A stretch of DNA of 64,000 bases from contig NC_088295.1 in the NCBI RefSeq assembly GCF_032854445.1, positions 93,675,805-93,739,804 of the forward strand, given 5' to 3'. The position numbers and the translations under genes are program-made. This stretch comes from Liolophura sinensis. Taxonomy: Eukaryota; Mollusca; Polyplacophora; Chitonida; Chitonidae. Positions 37,401 through 47,614 of this stretch are shown in pieces. Within the stretch, counting starts at the first letter, position 1, and every line of letters begins with the position of its first letter. The notes under the pieces are model-generated. The model was not told the origin of the DNA. It worked only from the letters and a program-made list of their open reading frames with translations, and ran no database searches.

Positions 37401-40400
37401 CACCATTTTGAGTCATCAGTAATACACCTGGAAAGTGTGAGGTTGATTGGGTGAACGGGAGTGAATAAAAGACACAGGCCTACATGTGCATACATGTATA
37501 CATAGGGCAACATGTACATACATGTATACATAGGCCGACATGTGCATACAAGTATACATAGGCCGACATGTGCATACAAGTATACATAGGGCGACATGTG
37601 CATACAAGTATACATAGGGCGACATGTGCATACAAGTATACATAGGCCGACATGTGCATACATGTATACATAGGCCGACATGTGCATACAAGTATACATA
37701 GGGCGACATGTGCATACATGTATACACAGGCCGACATGTACAGAGATTCTTCCCTTTGTAGTCATATAGGACTACCCGGTATACAAGTAGGTGTAGGCCA
37801 ACATGTAAATTACCTCAAAACATTCTAGAATAAAATAATTCTTTCAGTTTTTCTGGAAGAGGAATGAATTTGAATGAAGTTAATACATTTCTTTCACATC
37901 AACCTGTGTGGGGTTTATTTCAATAACTCACTCACAATTTTATTCTATACTTTTTATTCCTTGTGCTTTCATAGAGAGGGTTGCAGTATTATTTTTCTAT
38001 GGTAACCTGTCGATGCGATGGGTAAATTCCCTTTTACCCGTCTAGACATTTCTTGGTCCACACAAACAACTGCCGACTTTGGGTTAAAAGATGATAAAAC
38101 ATATACCTGTAGGCTGAATCCAAATGTAGGGCCTACATCAGAGGACAAGAATATTATTTTGTGCTTTAAATAGTGGCAATATATAGTATAAATCTGAAGC
38201 GTTTCTGTGCATATGTTGCTAGCTGTTCTCATGATATTTTTTATTCCATTGGATTAGCTTTTCTCTCTTCACGAAATCACAGGAACGCATATATGTCAGG
38301 AACTGGACCCTCGATGATACCTTAACACTGCAGACTGACGATTCATGAGGAATTGAAATCAGACATTTGGGAGCGATATCAGGATGATTTTGTGCAAAAT
38401 AGAAGCACAACTTGCAGTATAGTAACCAAAAAGACCATTTTTAACTCTTTACTACATCTTCTTCATGGCAAACACTGGAGGATGTCACAAAGACAAATGT
38501 CACGATAGGCATTCTCCACGGCTATGGCTGGTGGCAAAGAATCTTTTGCTGTAGGCTACAGTGTCTGAAAACTAACCAATGGTGGAGGTATAGCACATGG
38601 GTCACTGTGGAGATTTACTTTTGATTTGGACAGCACTGTCTGCTTTAAATCTCATGAGTACACTAGTTTTTGGGAACTTAGGCATACACATAAATCTTCG
38701 GGTGTATACAGTACACTGCATATCATGTACTTTTTTAGGCGTATTTACGCCTGTATGCCCCTTATCTGCAGCACTGTGTAACTGAGAAAAGGTTCACTTC
38801 TTTAACCCGTGGTTAATATGGTATTAAAAAGGCAAATGTACAAGAAATAATGTCTTTTTCACCACTCTTTGCTTTTTGAACATTAAAAAACAAAGAAATT
38901 CTGAGGTGCCAATCAAAATGAACGAAATAACTGTGTTTGTAAGAGGGTATAAAAACTGGTGTGAAGTCAGGTTCATTGTGTTCACTGATGCCTTTGTAGA
39001 ATCTCAAACATTATGTCTGAATGCCACCCTGGGTGTGAACAGCTATTGATTACCTCCCTTGTGTTAAGGCTGAGTATGCATGGGGAGGCAATCATTGCTG
39101 AGGCTGGTCACCCCTACTGTGTCAGTCACGTTACATCAGCAGGTTGACAGGCTGTCGCATACTCTTAAGGTAGCTGTTACCACTCAAGATCCACAAAGTG
39201 CTCTCATGCCTCACTGGGATTATACAACAATTCAAAACACAGTAAGCTACAGGTCAGGAGGACACTGCCATCACATGTTGTGCTGCACAATATCACCATG
39301 CTGACATACGTCATTAAACAAATGTGTGCCTAACACAGAGTCCTTCCCATAAGTTGTGGGATGAAATTCAGAGACATGTTTAATCCCCTAGTGTGCTAAA
39401 TGCCATGTTGATCACCCATGCCCGCTGTGCTATGTCATAATTACAGAATAAAGTTGCAAATGCCAGAGGCTCATATATCGAAAAATGTCCCATGACAGAG
39501 CAACATACAGTGTTAAGTGTCCCATGGTCATGAGTGCTGAGGCTTATATAAGCGTTCCATGACACAGCCTCATACAGTGTAAAGTGTCCCATGACACAGC
39601 CTCATACAGTGTAAAGTGTCCCATGACAGACTCATACAGAGTAGTGTCCCATGACACAGCCTCATACAGTGTAAAGTGTCCCATGACACAGCCTCATACA
39701 GTGTAAAGTGTCCCATGACACAGCCTCATACAGTGCAAAGTGTCCCATGACACAGCCTCATACAGTGTAAACTGTCCCATGACAGACTCATAGTGTAAAG
39801 TGTCCCATGACACAGCCTCATACAGTGTACACTGTCCCATGGCAGACTCATACAGTGTAAAGTGTCCCATGACACAGTCTCATACAGTGTAAAGTGTCCC
39901 ATGACACAGCCTCATACAGTGTAAAGTGTCCCATGACACAGCCTCATACAGTGCAAAGTGTCCCATGACAGACTCACACAGTGTAAAGTGTCCCATGGCA
40001 AAGCCTCATACAGTGTAAACTCTCCCATGACGCAGCCTCATACAGTGTAAACTCTCCCATGACAGACTCATACACTGTAAAGTGTCCCATGACACAGCCT
40101 CATACAGTGTAAACTGCCCCATGACAGACTCATACAGTGTACAGTGTCCCATGACACAGCCTCATACAATGTGAACTGTCCCATGACAGACTTATACAGT
40201 GTAAAGTGTCTGATGATACAGCCTCATACGGTGTAAAGTTGCCCATGACACAGACTCATATAGTGTAAATGTCCCAGGACACAGCTTCATACAGTGTAGA
40301 GTGTCCCATGACACAGACTCATACAGTGTAAATTGTCCCATGGCACAGACTCATACAGTGTAAATTGTCCCATGGCACAGTCATAGAGTGTAAGTGTTCC

Positions 40401-43400
40401 ACTTACCCATATTAAACCACTTATACTCAAACGCATAGAGGGAGTAGAGTAGACACATGTGGAGGAGGCTCACAAGCTGACCTATCCCGTGGATGGGCAG
40501 GAAACTCGCCAACATGCCCTGAAATAAAGACAACCAGGCTACATCTATGTACATCTGCTGAAGTTTATAATTCAATTAATTCACTTTATCTGTGGTGACA
40601 TAAAATGAACTTGCATAAACAACTTCATTAAAAGTGAACAATATTTAGAGCAGTTATTGCCAAGAAATCAACAACCACCTATGAGACTTTTCAATCCCAT
40701 ACAAGGGATCACCTGTAGCCTGTATGTGTCAGGATTCTCCTAACATGATTTTCACTAATGTTTCTCTTGACATACATCCAATCAGAATCCAACAAATCAG
40801 TTTCATCATTCTATGGCAGGCAGTTTTAAGGATAAACGGGTAAGCCAATCGGATCCACTGACCCAATGACCAAAGGCCCAGAAAACAAAGTGATTGCTAT
40901 ATACTCGTCTCTTTTCACGATTCTCTGGTCTTATAATGAACATAAACGTACCTGAATTAGGAAGAGTGACTGCAGCAGCACACTGAACAACAAGTCAGCG
41001 ATAACTTTGCTTATACTGGGTAACTGAGGGCGACCTCTTGACTTTCTGTACGCAGCATCAGCTATATCCTGTGAACAACAAGTACGTCAACTTGTTTATC
41101 TGATAAGTTTGCTTATACTGGGTAACTGAGGGGCGACCCCTTGACTTTCTCTACGCAGCATCAGCTAAATCCTGTGAACAACAAGTACGTCAACTTGTTT
41201 ATCTGATAACTTTTGCTTATACTGGTAACTGAGGGCGACCTCTTGACTTTCTGTACGCCAGCATCAGCTATATCCTGTGAACAACAAGTACGTCAACTTG
41301 TTTATCTGATAACTTTGCTTATACTGGGTAACTGAGGGCGACCCCTTGACTTTCTGTATGCAGCATCAGCTATATCCTGTGAACAACAAGTACGTCAACT
41401 TGTTTATCTGATAATTTTGCTTATACTGGGTAACTGAGGGCGACCCCTTGACTTTCTGTATGCAGCATCAGCTATATCCTGTGAACAACAAGTACGTCAA
41501 CTTGTTTATCTGATAACTTTGCTTATACTGGGTAACTGAGGGCGACCTCTTGACTTTCTGTACGCAGCATCAGCTAAATCCTGTGAACAACAAGTAAGTC
41601 AACTTGTTTATCTGATAATTTTGCTTATACTGGGTAACTGAGGGCGACCCTTGACTTTCTGTATGCAGCATCAGCTATATCCTGTGAACAACAAGTACAG
41701 TCAACTTGTTTATCTGATAACTTTGCTTATACTGGGTAACTGAGGGCGACCCTTGACTTTCTGTACGCAGCATCAGCCATATAGGCTACTTATTTCTCTG
41801 ATTCTTGCTTCATGCCACACTCAGTTCCACACTCAATGACAATCTGATCAACCTTAGACTAGTAACAGACAAACTTTCCCATGCGGGATGTACTAGGACT
41901 CTATGTTAGTAAAGGACTAGTAACAGACAAACTTTCCCACATGAGATGTACTAGGGCTCTATGTTGGTAAAGGACTAGTAACAGACAAACTTTCCCACAT
42001 GAGATGTACTAGGGCTCTATGTTGGTAAAGGACTAGTAACAGACAAACTTTCCCACGTGGGATGTACTAGGGCTCTATGTTGGTAGAGGGCATGTGGCCT
42101 TTGACAAGTGTAAGACTGTAGAATTTACAGGGCCTTAAAGAATTGCCCACTTCTAATTAATAGGTGAGAATCTACAAACTCCCTGTAAACATACAAAAAT
42201 GTACAACTAAGAATTATCAATGAATATATTAGCTGAGCCAGTAACCTGGACCAAGAAGAACAAGATGTTACTAGTTGTAAGACAACGGCCCTTACATATA
42301 GTCATTTGTTCTTGGATATACAAGGTCACAAATTTGAAGACACAATCAATTCTATTTAGAACTCTTACAGTATTATAAAAGAAAAATTCATCAAATGCAC
42401 TCAGAAGTGCTGGGTAATTACCTGAAACCAGAAGCTATTGACAATCTTGCTAAGGACAAATAATGGAAGAATCCACAGTGCACTGAATGTCCAGGATAAA
42501 ATAGGGCCTATCCATGACCATACAACACTGTGAGAGCCTGAGCCCCCTGTAAAATGGAACAGAAACATCACAACCTACATGTACAGATCAGTCAAACACG
42601 GGCCAAGACAGGGTAAAGTAGGGCCTGTCAAGACAAAACATAGCCTGTCCTGGATAAAATAGGGCCAATACAGAGTGAAGTAGGGCCTGTCAAGGACGAA
42701 ATACAGCCTTGCAGGATAAAATAGGGCCTAAACAGGGTAAAGTAGGGCCTGTCAAGACAAAATACAGCCTGTGCAGGATAAAATAGGGCCTATACTAGGT
42801 GAAGTTAGGCCTGTCAAGGACAAAATACAGCCCTGCAGGATAAAATAGGGCCTATACAGGGTAAAGTAGGGCCTGTCATGACAAAATACAGCCTGTGCAG
42901 GATAAAATCGGGCCAATACAGAGTGAAGTAGGGCCTGTCAATGACGAAATACAGCCCTGCAGGATAAAATAGGGCCTAAACAGGGTAAGGCAGGGCCTGT
43001 CAAGACAAAATACAGCCTGTGCAGGATAAAATAGGGCCTATACTGGGTGAAGTAAGGCCTGTCAAGGACAAAATATAGCTTGTGCAGGATAAAATAGAGC
43101 CTATACAGGGAGAAGTAGGGCCTGTCAAGGACAAAATACAGCTTGTGCAGGATAAAACATACTCATGAATATTTCACTTATAAAAGAGCAGCCAGCATTA
43201 TGGTGGGAGGCAACCCACGACCATCTGCAGGTTGATGCCAGACCTTCCCATGTACCATCAGAGAGGAAACCAGCATGAGCTGGACTTGAACTCACAGCCA
43301 CCACATTTATCTATTTATCCATAATGTGAAATATATGAAACTATAACCATATATATGTGCTTGTAATGTAGTCTGCCACAGTGTGAAGATCTTACAAAAT

Positions 43401-45048
43401 ACACAGAGCATTCGTAGGATGACATTTCAATCAGAAACAACATTGAATACAACTCACCAAATAAACTTTCAGTGAACCACTGCAGACATGGAAGAAGTAA
43501 GTTGTTGAAAAGGATAATGCTCAGCTGAAATCAATGACAGACATCATGCAAATAAAACTCTTATAGGATTGTCTCCAGTCAGGGATGTAGGCACGTCTTT
43601 ACATGTAGACTTTTCAGCCTTACCTGGTCACTGAGCAGAAAATCAACTGGCTGTGAACAGCAGTCTCCCAATATAACATGGCCCTATGCACTGATGAAAG
43701 GTGTTCAATTTACATTACCTTGTGAGCCATTCACTTTATTTTAAGAAAAAAATAAATGCGAAGCAATTGCAGGTGTTAATTCTGGGGATAATTTGTATGC
43801 CATAACTGAGTTTATCATTGGTGGATCTGAACATGCACCTTCAACCCTTACCCAGCATACACCGCCATTCCATGCACAGCACTGCATAATCCTATGGGTC
43901 ACCTTGGGTTCACTGAAAGAGAAAAATGGGGAAATTGTGGAACTATTTGTCTATTTATAATCTGATTAGTGTTTTATGATATAGTCCAATTCTTCAATGA
44001 GGACTTGCACATTATACTCCATATATAATGTCCACACATTGATTTCTACCATATTTAAATCTGTGTGTAGACAGTTTTGGTTTTAAGGATCGTTATTGAC
44101 TCTGTCAGATCATTGCAGTTGATCATCCCCTTACCAATACGGTAAATGATTTGACTTGATTTATTTATTTATTTGATAGGTATTTTACACTGTACTCAAG
44201 AATATTTCATTTCTACTGTGTTAGCAATCTTTTAAGATGGAGGAAGCCTGGCAGAACCTGAGGAGAAACTCACAACCATGTGCAGGTTGCTGTCAGACCG
44301 TCTCACATATGAACATCGATGAAACCAGCATAAACTTGTCAGCATTATTTAAATAAATATTGTCATTAAATGAACAAATACCATTCTCTTTACTCCTAAT
44401 GCACTTTTTTTATATTCGATCCATTACTCAGATTCTTCAAAAAAATCTGCAGCTTTTTGTGTTAACTGAGTTGAGATACAGACAGATGGTTAATTTGACA
44501 TCTGAGACAAACTGCACCACAGGCTGCTGATACTCTTATTTGGTATTTACTGGTAATGGCAATAGGGCCAGGTCTACACATGTACCTGAAAATACAGTTT
44601 TTGAAAGCCGTCTCTTCCGTTTTCTTTCTACATGTTACCATTCTCACAAAGAAAACCCCACTGTTTTCTACTCAGAACGCATGATCACCACATGACAGAC
44701 ATTGTAGTGTCTACAATGTTGAGCTAAGGACCTTAGGTGCATTGTAACTGTAAAATCTGACCCAGTACTGTACAGTCTAGTTTACACAGAGCTGGCCTCA
44801 GAGCCCTGATGCTCTGCTATGCCTGCTAATTAGGCCTATACCCTGACCAAACCTTTCTTTCCGTGAATCTTTGTGCTTCATTCTCTCAGCTCGTCTCTGA
44901 GCCAGAACAGTCTGAGGCTCCACTGGCTTTTTGGTTGCATAGAACTGTCTGGTTCTTGATCCATTTTATAGACCTTGAGAGTGCCTAGAATAGAGTCTCT
45001 GAAGCCCCTCATCATTCCCGCTGTCACCAGGCGGACGGTGTCAGTCAT
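28447..45048 (-). CDS. EI24: EI24 homologue (autophagy-associated ER membrane protein)
   Basis: Nine coding exons: 44853-45048, 43852-43912, 43458-43524, 42422-42546, 40952-41068, 40407-40518, 35086-35197, 29925-29999, 28447-28600 (TGA 28447-28449). All internal phases agree, and with one base restored in exon 1 the product is 339 aa, as in vertebrates (340). Diagnostic blocks: [98 protein letters not shown] and [19 protein letters not shown]. Several hydrophobic segments predict a multi-pass ER protein; EI24 (PIG8, p53-induced in mammals) is needed for basal autophagy. It is head to head with RPS25. Introns contain the Gypsy-like fossil, SINEs and several minisatellites, two of which carry EI24 exon sequence. 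Confidence 0.95.
28900..29515. repeat. Minisatellite, 44-bp unit
   Basis: About 14 copies of CACACAGTATTAACACATGT plus TGTGGGCAGCTTTCAGGAGG, in EI24 intron 8. Confidence 0.9.
30000..31425. other. EI24 intron 7, left part: no gene recognised
   Basis: A/T-rich sequence with an 18-base T run near 30765. Several short open frames occur but none resembles a known protein. Confidence 0.5.
31430..34075 (+). mobile_element. Ty3/Gypsy-like retroelement fossil (broken)
   Basis: Remnants in element order: gag-like region (about 31430-32900), a protease-like region with [10 protein letters not shown] (about 33300-33480) and an RNase H-like segment (about 33780-34065). Family assignment rests on that order and on the RNase H block. 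It is clearly broken, with many breaks, and no terminal repeats were recognised, so it is probably old. It lies in EI24 intron 7, antisense to the host gene. Confidence 0.7.
34080..34485 (+). pseudogene. TatD-family nuclease-like fragment beside the Gypsy-like fossil
   Basis: The block [17 protein letters not shown] followed 65-70 residues later by VIVLHCRE matches the signature order of TatD metal-dependent DNases (the GEIGLD and HCR motifs). The remaining metal-binding motifs of a full ~270-aa domain are not seen. It directly follows the RNase H-like remnant in the same orientation. It may be a cargo domain of the element or a separate insertion; I cannot tell from one copy. Confidence 0.6.
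35235..35490. repeat. Minisatellite, 51-bp unit, about five copies
   Basis: Unit with ATGAAGATAAGCAGTAGTAA and ATTCAGGGAGAGAAATGACA GATATCAATTT. It starts about 40 bases from the acceptor of EI24 exon 7. Confidence 0.9.
36133..36395 (-). mobile_element. tRNA-derived SINE, near full length
   Basis: Tail TTTATTTATTTATTTGATTG, body CGACGGCCAGCATTATAGTG, and B-box region GACTTGAACTCACAGA, ending near the degraded A box. Confidence 0.8.
36396..37478. other. EI24 intron 6, nothing recognised
   Basis: A/T-rich intronic sequence without conserved coding stretches, clear repeats or RNA genes. Confidence 0.5.
37479..37740. repeat. Minisatellite, 28-bp unit, about nine copies
   Basis: GCATACAAGTATACATAGGC plus CGACATGT repeated with small changes; gives open frames on the minus strand that merely echo the repeat. 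Confidence 0.95.
37741..39480. other. EI24 intron 6, no gene or repeat recognised
   Basis: Unique-looking intron sequence. Short open frames only. Confidence 0.5.
39485..40395. repeat. EI24: Minisatellite, 32-bp unit, abutting the EI24 exon 6 donor
   Basis: About 28 copies of CCCATGACACAGCCTCATAC plus AGTGTAAAGTGT. The last decayed copy (CATAGAGTGTAAGTGTTCC) reaches the donor of exon 6 at 40406, so the array begins essentially at the splice site. Confidence 0.95.
40952..41068 (-). CDS. EI24: EI24 coding exon 5, terminal copy of a tandem array
   Basis: 117 bases, phase 0, reading [20 protein letters not shown] then [19 protein letters not shown]. Its acceptor and first ~69 coding bases are repeated with a ~102-bp period in the upstream intron (41069-41785). 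This is the only copy that continues to the end of the exon and the GTACGT donor. Confidence 0.9.
41069..41785 (-). repeat. EI24: 102-bp array of splice acceptor plus EI24 exon 5 start
   Basis: Units of 101-103 bases contain, in gene orientation, GTTGTTCACAG, then GATATAGCTGATGCTGC and on to CCCAGTATAAGC, i.e. the acceptor and first ~69 bases of exon 5. Exon-like starts are at 41171, 41274, 41376, 41478, 41580 and 41681; a seventh copy near 41785 has lost its acceptor. Reading on from any regular copy gives a TAA after about 25 codons. Confidence 0.95.
41862..42085. repeat. Minisatellite, 58-bp unit, four copies
   Basis: GACTAGTAACAGACAAACTT, TCCCACATGAGATGTACTAG and GGCTCTATGTTGGTAAAG in EI24 intron 4. 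Confidence 0.9.
42590..43158 (-). repeat. EI24: Minisatellite, 61-63 bp unit, sharing sequence with EI24 exon 4
   Basis: About nine copies with caggataaaatagggcctat, then GGTGAAGTAGGGCCTGTCAA and GGACAAAATACAGCC. The first 20-base block occurs unchanged inside coding exon 4 (around 42491-42511, encoding the IGPIL part), about 90 bases to the left of the array. Confidence 0.9.
43163..43302 (-). mobile_element. SINE, tail and head truncated
   Basis: GAATATTTCACTTATA, GCCAGCATTATGGTGGGAGG and GCATGAGCTGGACTTGAACT match the SINE consensus built from the other copies. Confidence 0.75.
44158..44335 (-). mobile_element. Degraded SINE
   Basis: TTTATTTATTTATTTGATAG, ACTCAAGAATATTTCATTTC, AACTCACAACCATGTGCAGG and TTGCTGTCAGACC; heavily diverged. 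Confidence 0.65.
44853..45048 (-). CDS. EI24: EI24 coding exon 1 with an apparent one-base frame slip
   Basis: It starts [20 protein letters not shown] and continues [10 protein letters not shown], aligning with the vertebrate N-terminus. The second part, [20 protein letters not shown], is conserved too but in another frame. The exon is 196 bases while its neighbours need a length of 2 modulo 3 (for example 197), so one base appears to be missing around 44955-44970. Donor choice AAAG/GTTTGG gives RKESEPKV across the junction, matching the family. It is either an assembly error, a rare allele or a real lesion. Confidence 0.8.
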
Positions 45049-45180
45049 CTTGTTCTTGAGTCCTCACAAACACTTGGATCACATTCATATACATCTACAC
45101 ACAACCCATCCCTCAGCAAATGACTTCACTTCTGCCTCTGGCACATTCTCCATAGTTCACACCACCTTCTTCACTGACAA
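45049..45180 (-). other. EI24: EI24 5' UTR part of the first coding exon
   Basis: On the minus strand TTGACTGTTAACAG precedes TTGTCAGTG, a good acceptor 132 bases upstream of the ATG. The stretch contains upstream ATGs that are out of frame or soon stopped. A further non-coding exon with donor CGACAA/GTGAGT at about 47359 is likely. Confidence 0.45.
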
Positions 45181-46600
45181 CTGTTAACAGTCAACAAGCC
45201 TTTGGCAGAGCATCATCTGTAAAAAGAGGGTACATGTGCATATAAGAAGCAATTCATAGACTATTACATATATGTAGGAGATGTGGAGGTCACAGGCCTG
45301 CATCCACACACAACAAACCTTTTGTATCCTTCCAGGGCACCCCCATTACATTTCTGGAAACTTATTACAATCAGAAGAGTAATTCATCTACCTACATAAA
45401 ATCCCTTCTTATGCAACCTGGCAGCTTTATCAGTACAACTTTGCCAGTATAAATATATGGTGAGATGCGCTTCTAGGTATACAGTGTAAGATTGGTTTCA
45501 CTGAGCTGCAGTAATTTCCTATTTTTTATTTCATTTCAGAACCACATACCTTTCAAATTAGTTTGATTTATATTTGAAATGTGGATATTTACCTAATATT
45601 CTTGCTGAAAATTCATAAAACAATATCTAAAGCTAAATACTGAATTTATTTCACATTTTGTTCAAAGTTTAGAGTTAATTTTTTTTTATCTTTCTTATTT
45701 AATGCCATACACATTATGATTTTGAAAACAATGAGAGCATGTGAATCTAAAATTATTTGAAGCACAACAACTATTATGTTTAGAAACATAGCTCAAAAAG
45801 ATTTGGCATACAGATAGCAGGCATGTAGCTATTTCAGCTCAGTAATTTTCAGCTTTATAGTTGTAACTGTTCGCTGTCATGTGACAATCATAAATGCACA
45901 TTTTCTCATTTTTTCTAAGATGAAATTTTTCTATCCCTGTAGCATCTGGGGTTTTCATACAATTATAAACACTGAGGCACGAGAAAAAGAATAATAATAA
46001 TAAGTACAATGTGACTTGTTTTATAGTTCAGACTTGACACTAATTGTCACGTTTTTTATTCCTGGTCGAAAACTACCTACCTGTCAACAACAGCAGCATG
46101 CATCCTTAATATCGCCCAAAACACCATAAATCTGGTACTGGGTTAAAGCCAAATAGCCCATGCATCAACCCTGTCAGGCTTCTATGTCATGGTGATGTTT
46201 GGTAACATGTACTTGATTGCACCCTGATTTGTCACCCACAACCTGGCAGGAACATCAGTTTGCAGTACCAGTCCAGAAACAGGTACCCCAATGGATAAGT
46301 GGAATAACACAATGACTTGTGCTGTTATAAGACTGTTAATTATCTGAAAAGCTTTGCCCATACCTTTTCTAAGCAGATATATTCATTATACTAAACAGGA
46401 AAAATGAATCCTGACATTCATGCTTTCGCAAAATGGTGGGAAAATATACATGGCCAGAACAAAACACAAACTGGAACAAAACACAAACTGGTACAAAACA
46501 CAAACCGGCATTCACCAACGTCACAAGATAAACTTTAAACAGCTGTGCTTCACCAAGACGGAAAGAAAGGCTTACTGGGATTGACTCCGTTCGCTATTGG
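45181..46600. other. EI24 5' intron, nothing recognised
   Basis: A/T-rich intron sequence without conserved open frames. Confidence 0.4.
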
Positions 46601-46604
46601 GCTT

Positions 46605-46860
46605 CACCCCAGTATCAAATTTGTGCATGGTGTTTTGGGCAATATCCATGGTGCATGTTTTGGGTAATATCCTTGGTGCATGTTTTGGGTAATATCCTTG
46701 GTGCATGTTTTGGGTAATATCCTTGGTGCATGTTTTGGGCAATATCCTTGGTGCATGTTTTGGGTAATATCCTTGGTGCATGTTTTGGGCAATATCCTTG
46801 GAGCATGTTTTGGGCAATATCCTTGGAGCATGTTTTGGGCAATATCCTTGGTGCATGCTG
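46605..46860. repeat. Minisatellite, 30-bp unit
   Basis: About eight copies of TTGGTGCATGTTTTGGGTAA TATCC. The 30-base period keeps frames open on both strands. Confidence 0.95.
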
Positions 46861-47358
46861 CTGTTGCTGTTGAGAGGTAAGCAGTTTAACTTTTGAACAA
46901 GAAAAATTAGACATGGCGACATGACTCCTAGTGCCAAGTCACAGCTATAAAACGCAAAAGAACGATATTGATCACGACAAGGGCCCTAAAAGAAAAAATG
47001 GTCAAATATCATTGTGCGTGTATGAGTAGATTGTCAACGCTCGATTGGAAGCTAACTGTAAAACTTCATCCAGCTCTCTTTTTGACCACGACATGGAACA
47101 ATAGCCCATGATCTGTACGTCAACTTTGTTTAAGCCTAGGCTCCTGGACAAAGTGAAAGTAAGTCACACAGCGTACGATAAAACTGAAGGGACAGCCCGT
47201 AAAGCACTACCGTTGATGTTGGGTATATGTGGGCTAAAGTAAGACAGACATAAAGGCAGTATTTAATTGAAATGTATTCTCCCAATTCACGCTAATGTAC
47301 ACAAACGATCGCTAACAGACTTTCTCTTTTGGGTGCTTGTTTAAATTTTTATACTCAC

Positions 47359-47614
47359 TTGTCGCTTGTCAAACTTTCTGCGCATGTTCCCTAAATCAAT
47401 AATAAACATAACAGTTTATGAGTTCTAGATTTAAAAATTATCCACTGGTTGTAAAAGTACAACGTGTTAAAATACATTTGTAATGCAAAGGTGGAATAAA
47501 ATATGTGTCGAAGTGATGTTTAAATATTTGACTATAATTTGTAATGTTGTAAGGGTAACATTTGGGGCTGTGCACGGAGGACCGTCCTTTTCACTTCCGC
47601 CGCAAGCCACGATG
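47359..47614. promoter_or_regulatory. Probable shared promoter region of EI24 and RPS25
   Basis: To the left, a minus-strand donor (CGACAA/GTGAGT, 47353-47358) suggests a non-coding first exon of EI24. To the right, RPS25 begins at about 47586 with a 5' TOP-like pyrimidine tract CCTTTTC. The two starts would be separated by at most about 200 bases. No clear TATA box is seen next to the TOP start. This is an inference from gene orientation and splice signals. Confidence 0.45.
47586..47592 (+). promoter_or_regulatory. RPS25: 5' TOP-like transcription start of RPS25
   Basis: CCTTTTC lies about 20-26 bases before the ATG and is followed by more pyrimidines (ACTTCCGCC). Ribosomal protein mRNAs of animals start with such a C plus pyrimidine run, which places them under mTOR-dependent translation control. 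The exact start is inferred. Confidence 0.5.

Noticed and set aside
37400-37765. Minus-strand Cys/Met/Tyr-rich frames of 85-121 codons
   Set aside because: Translation of a 28-bp tandem repeat in an EI24 intron.
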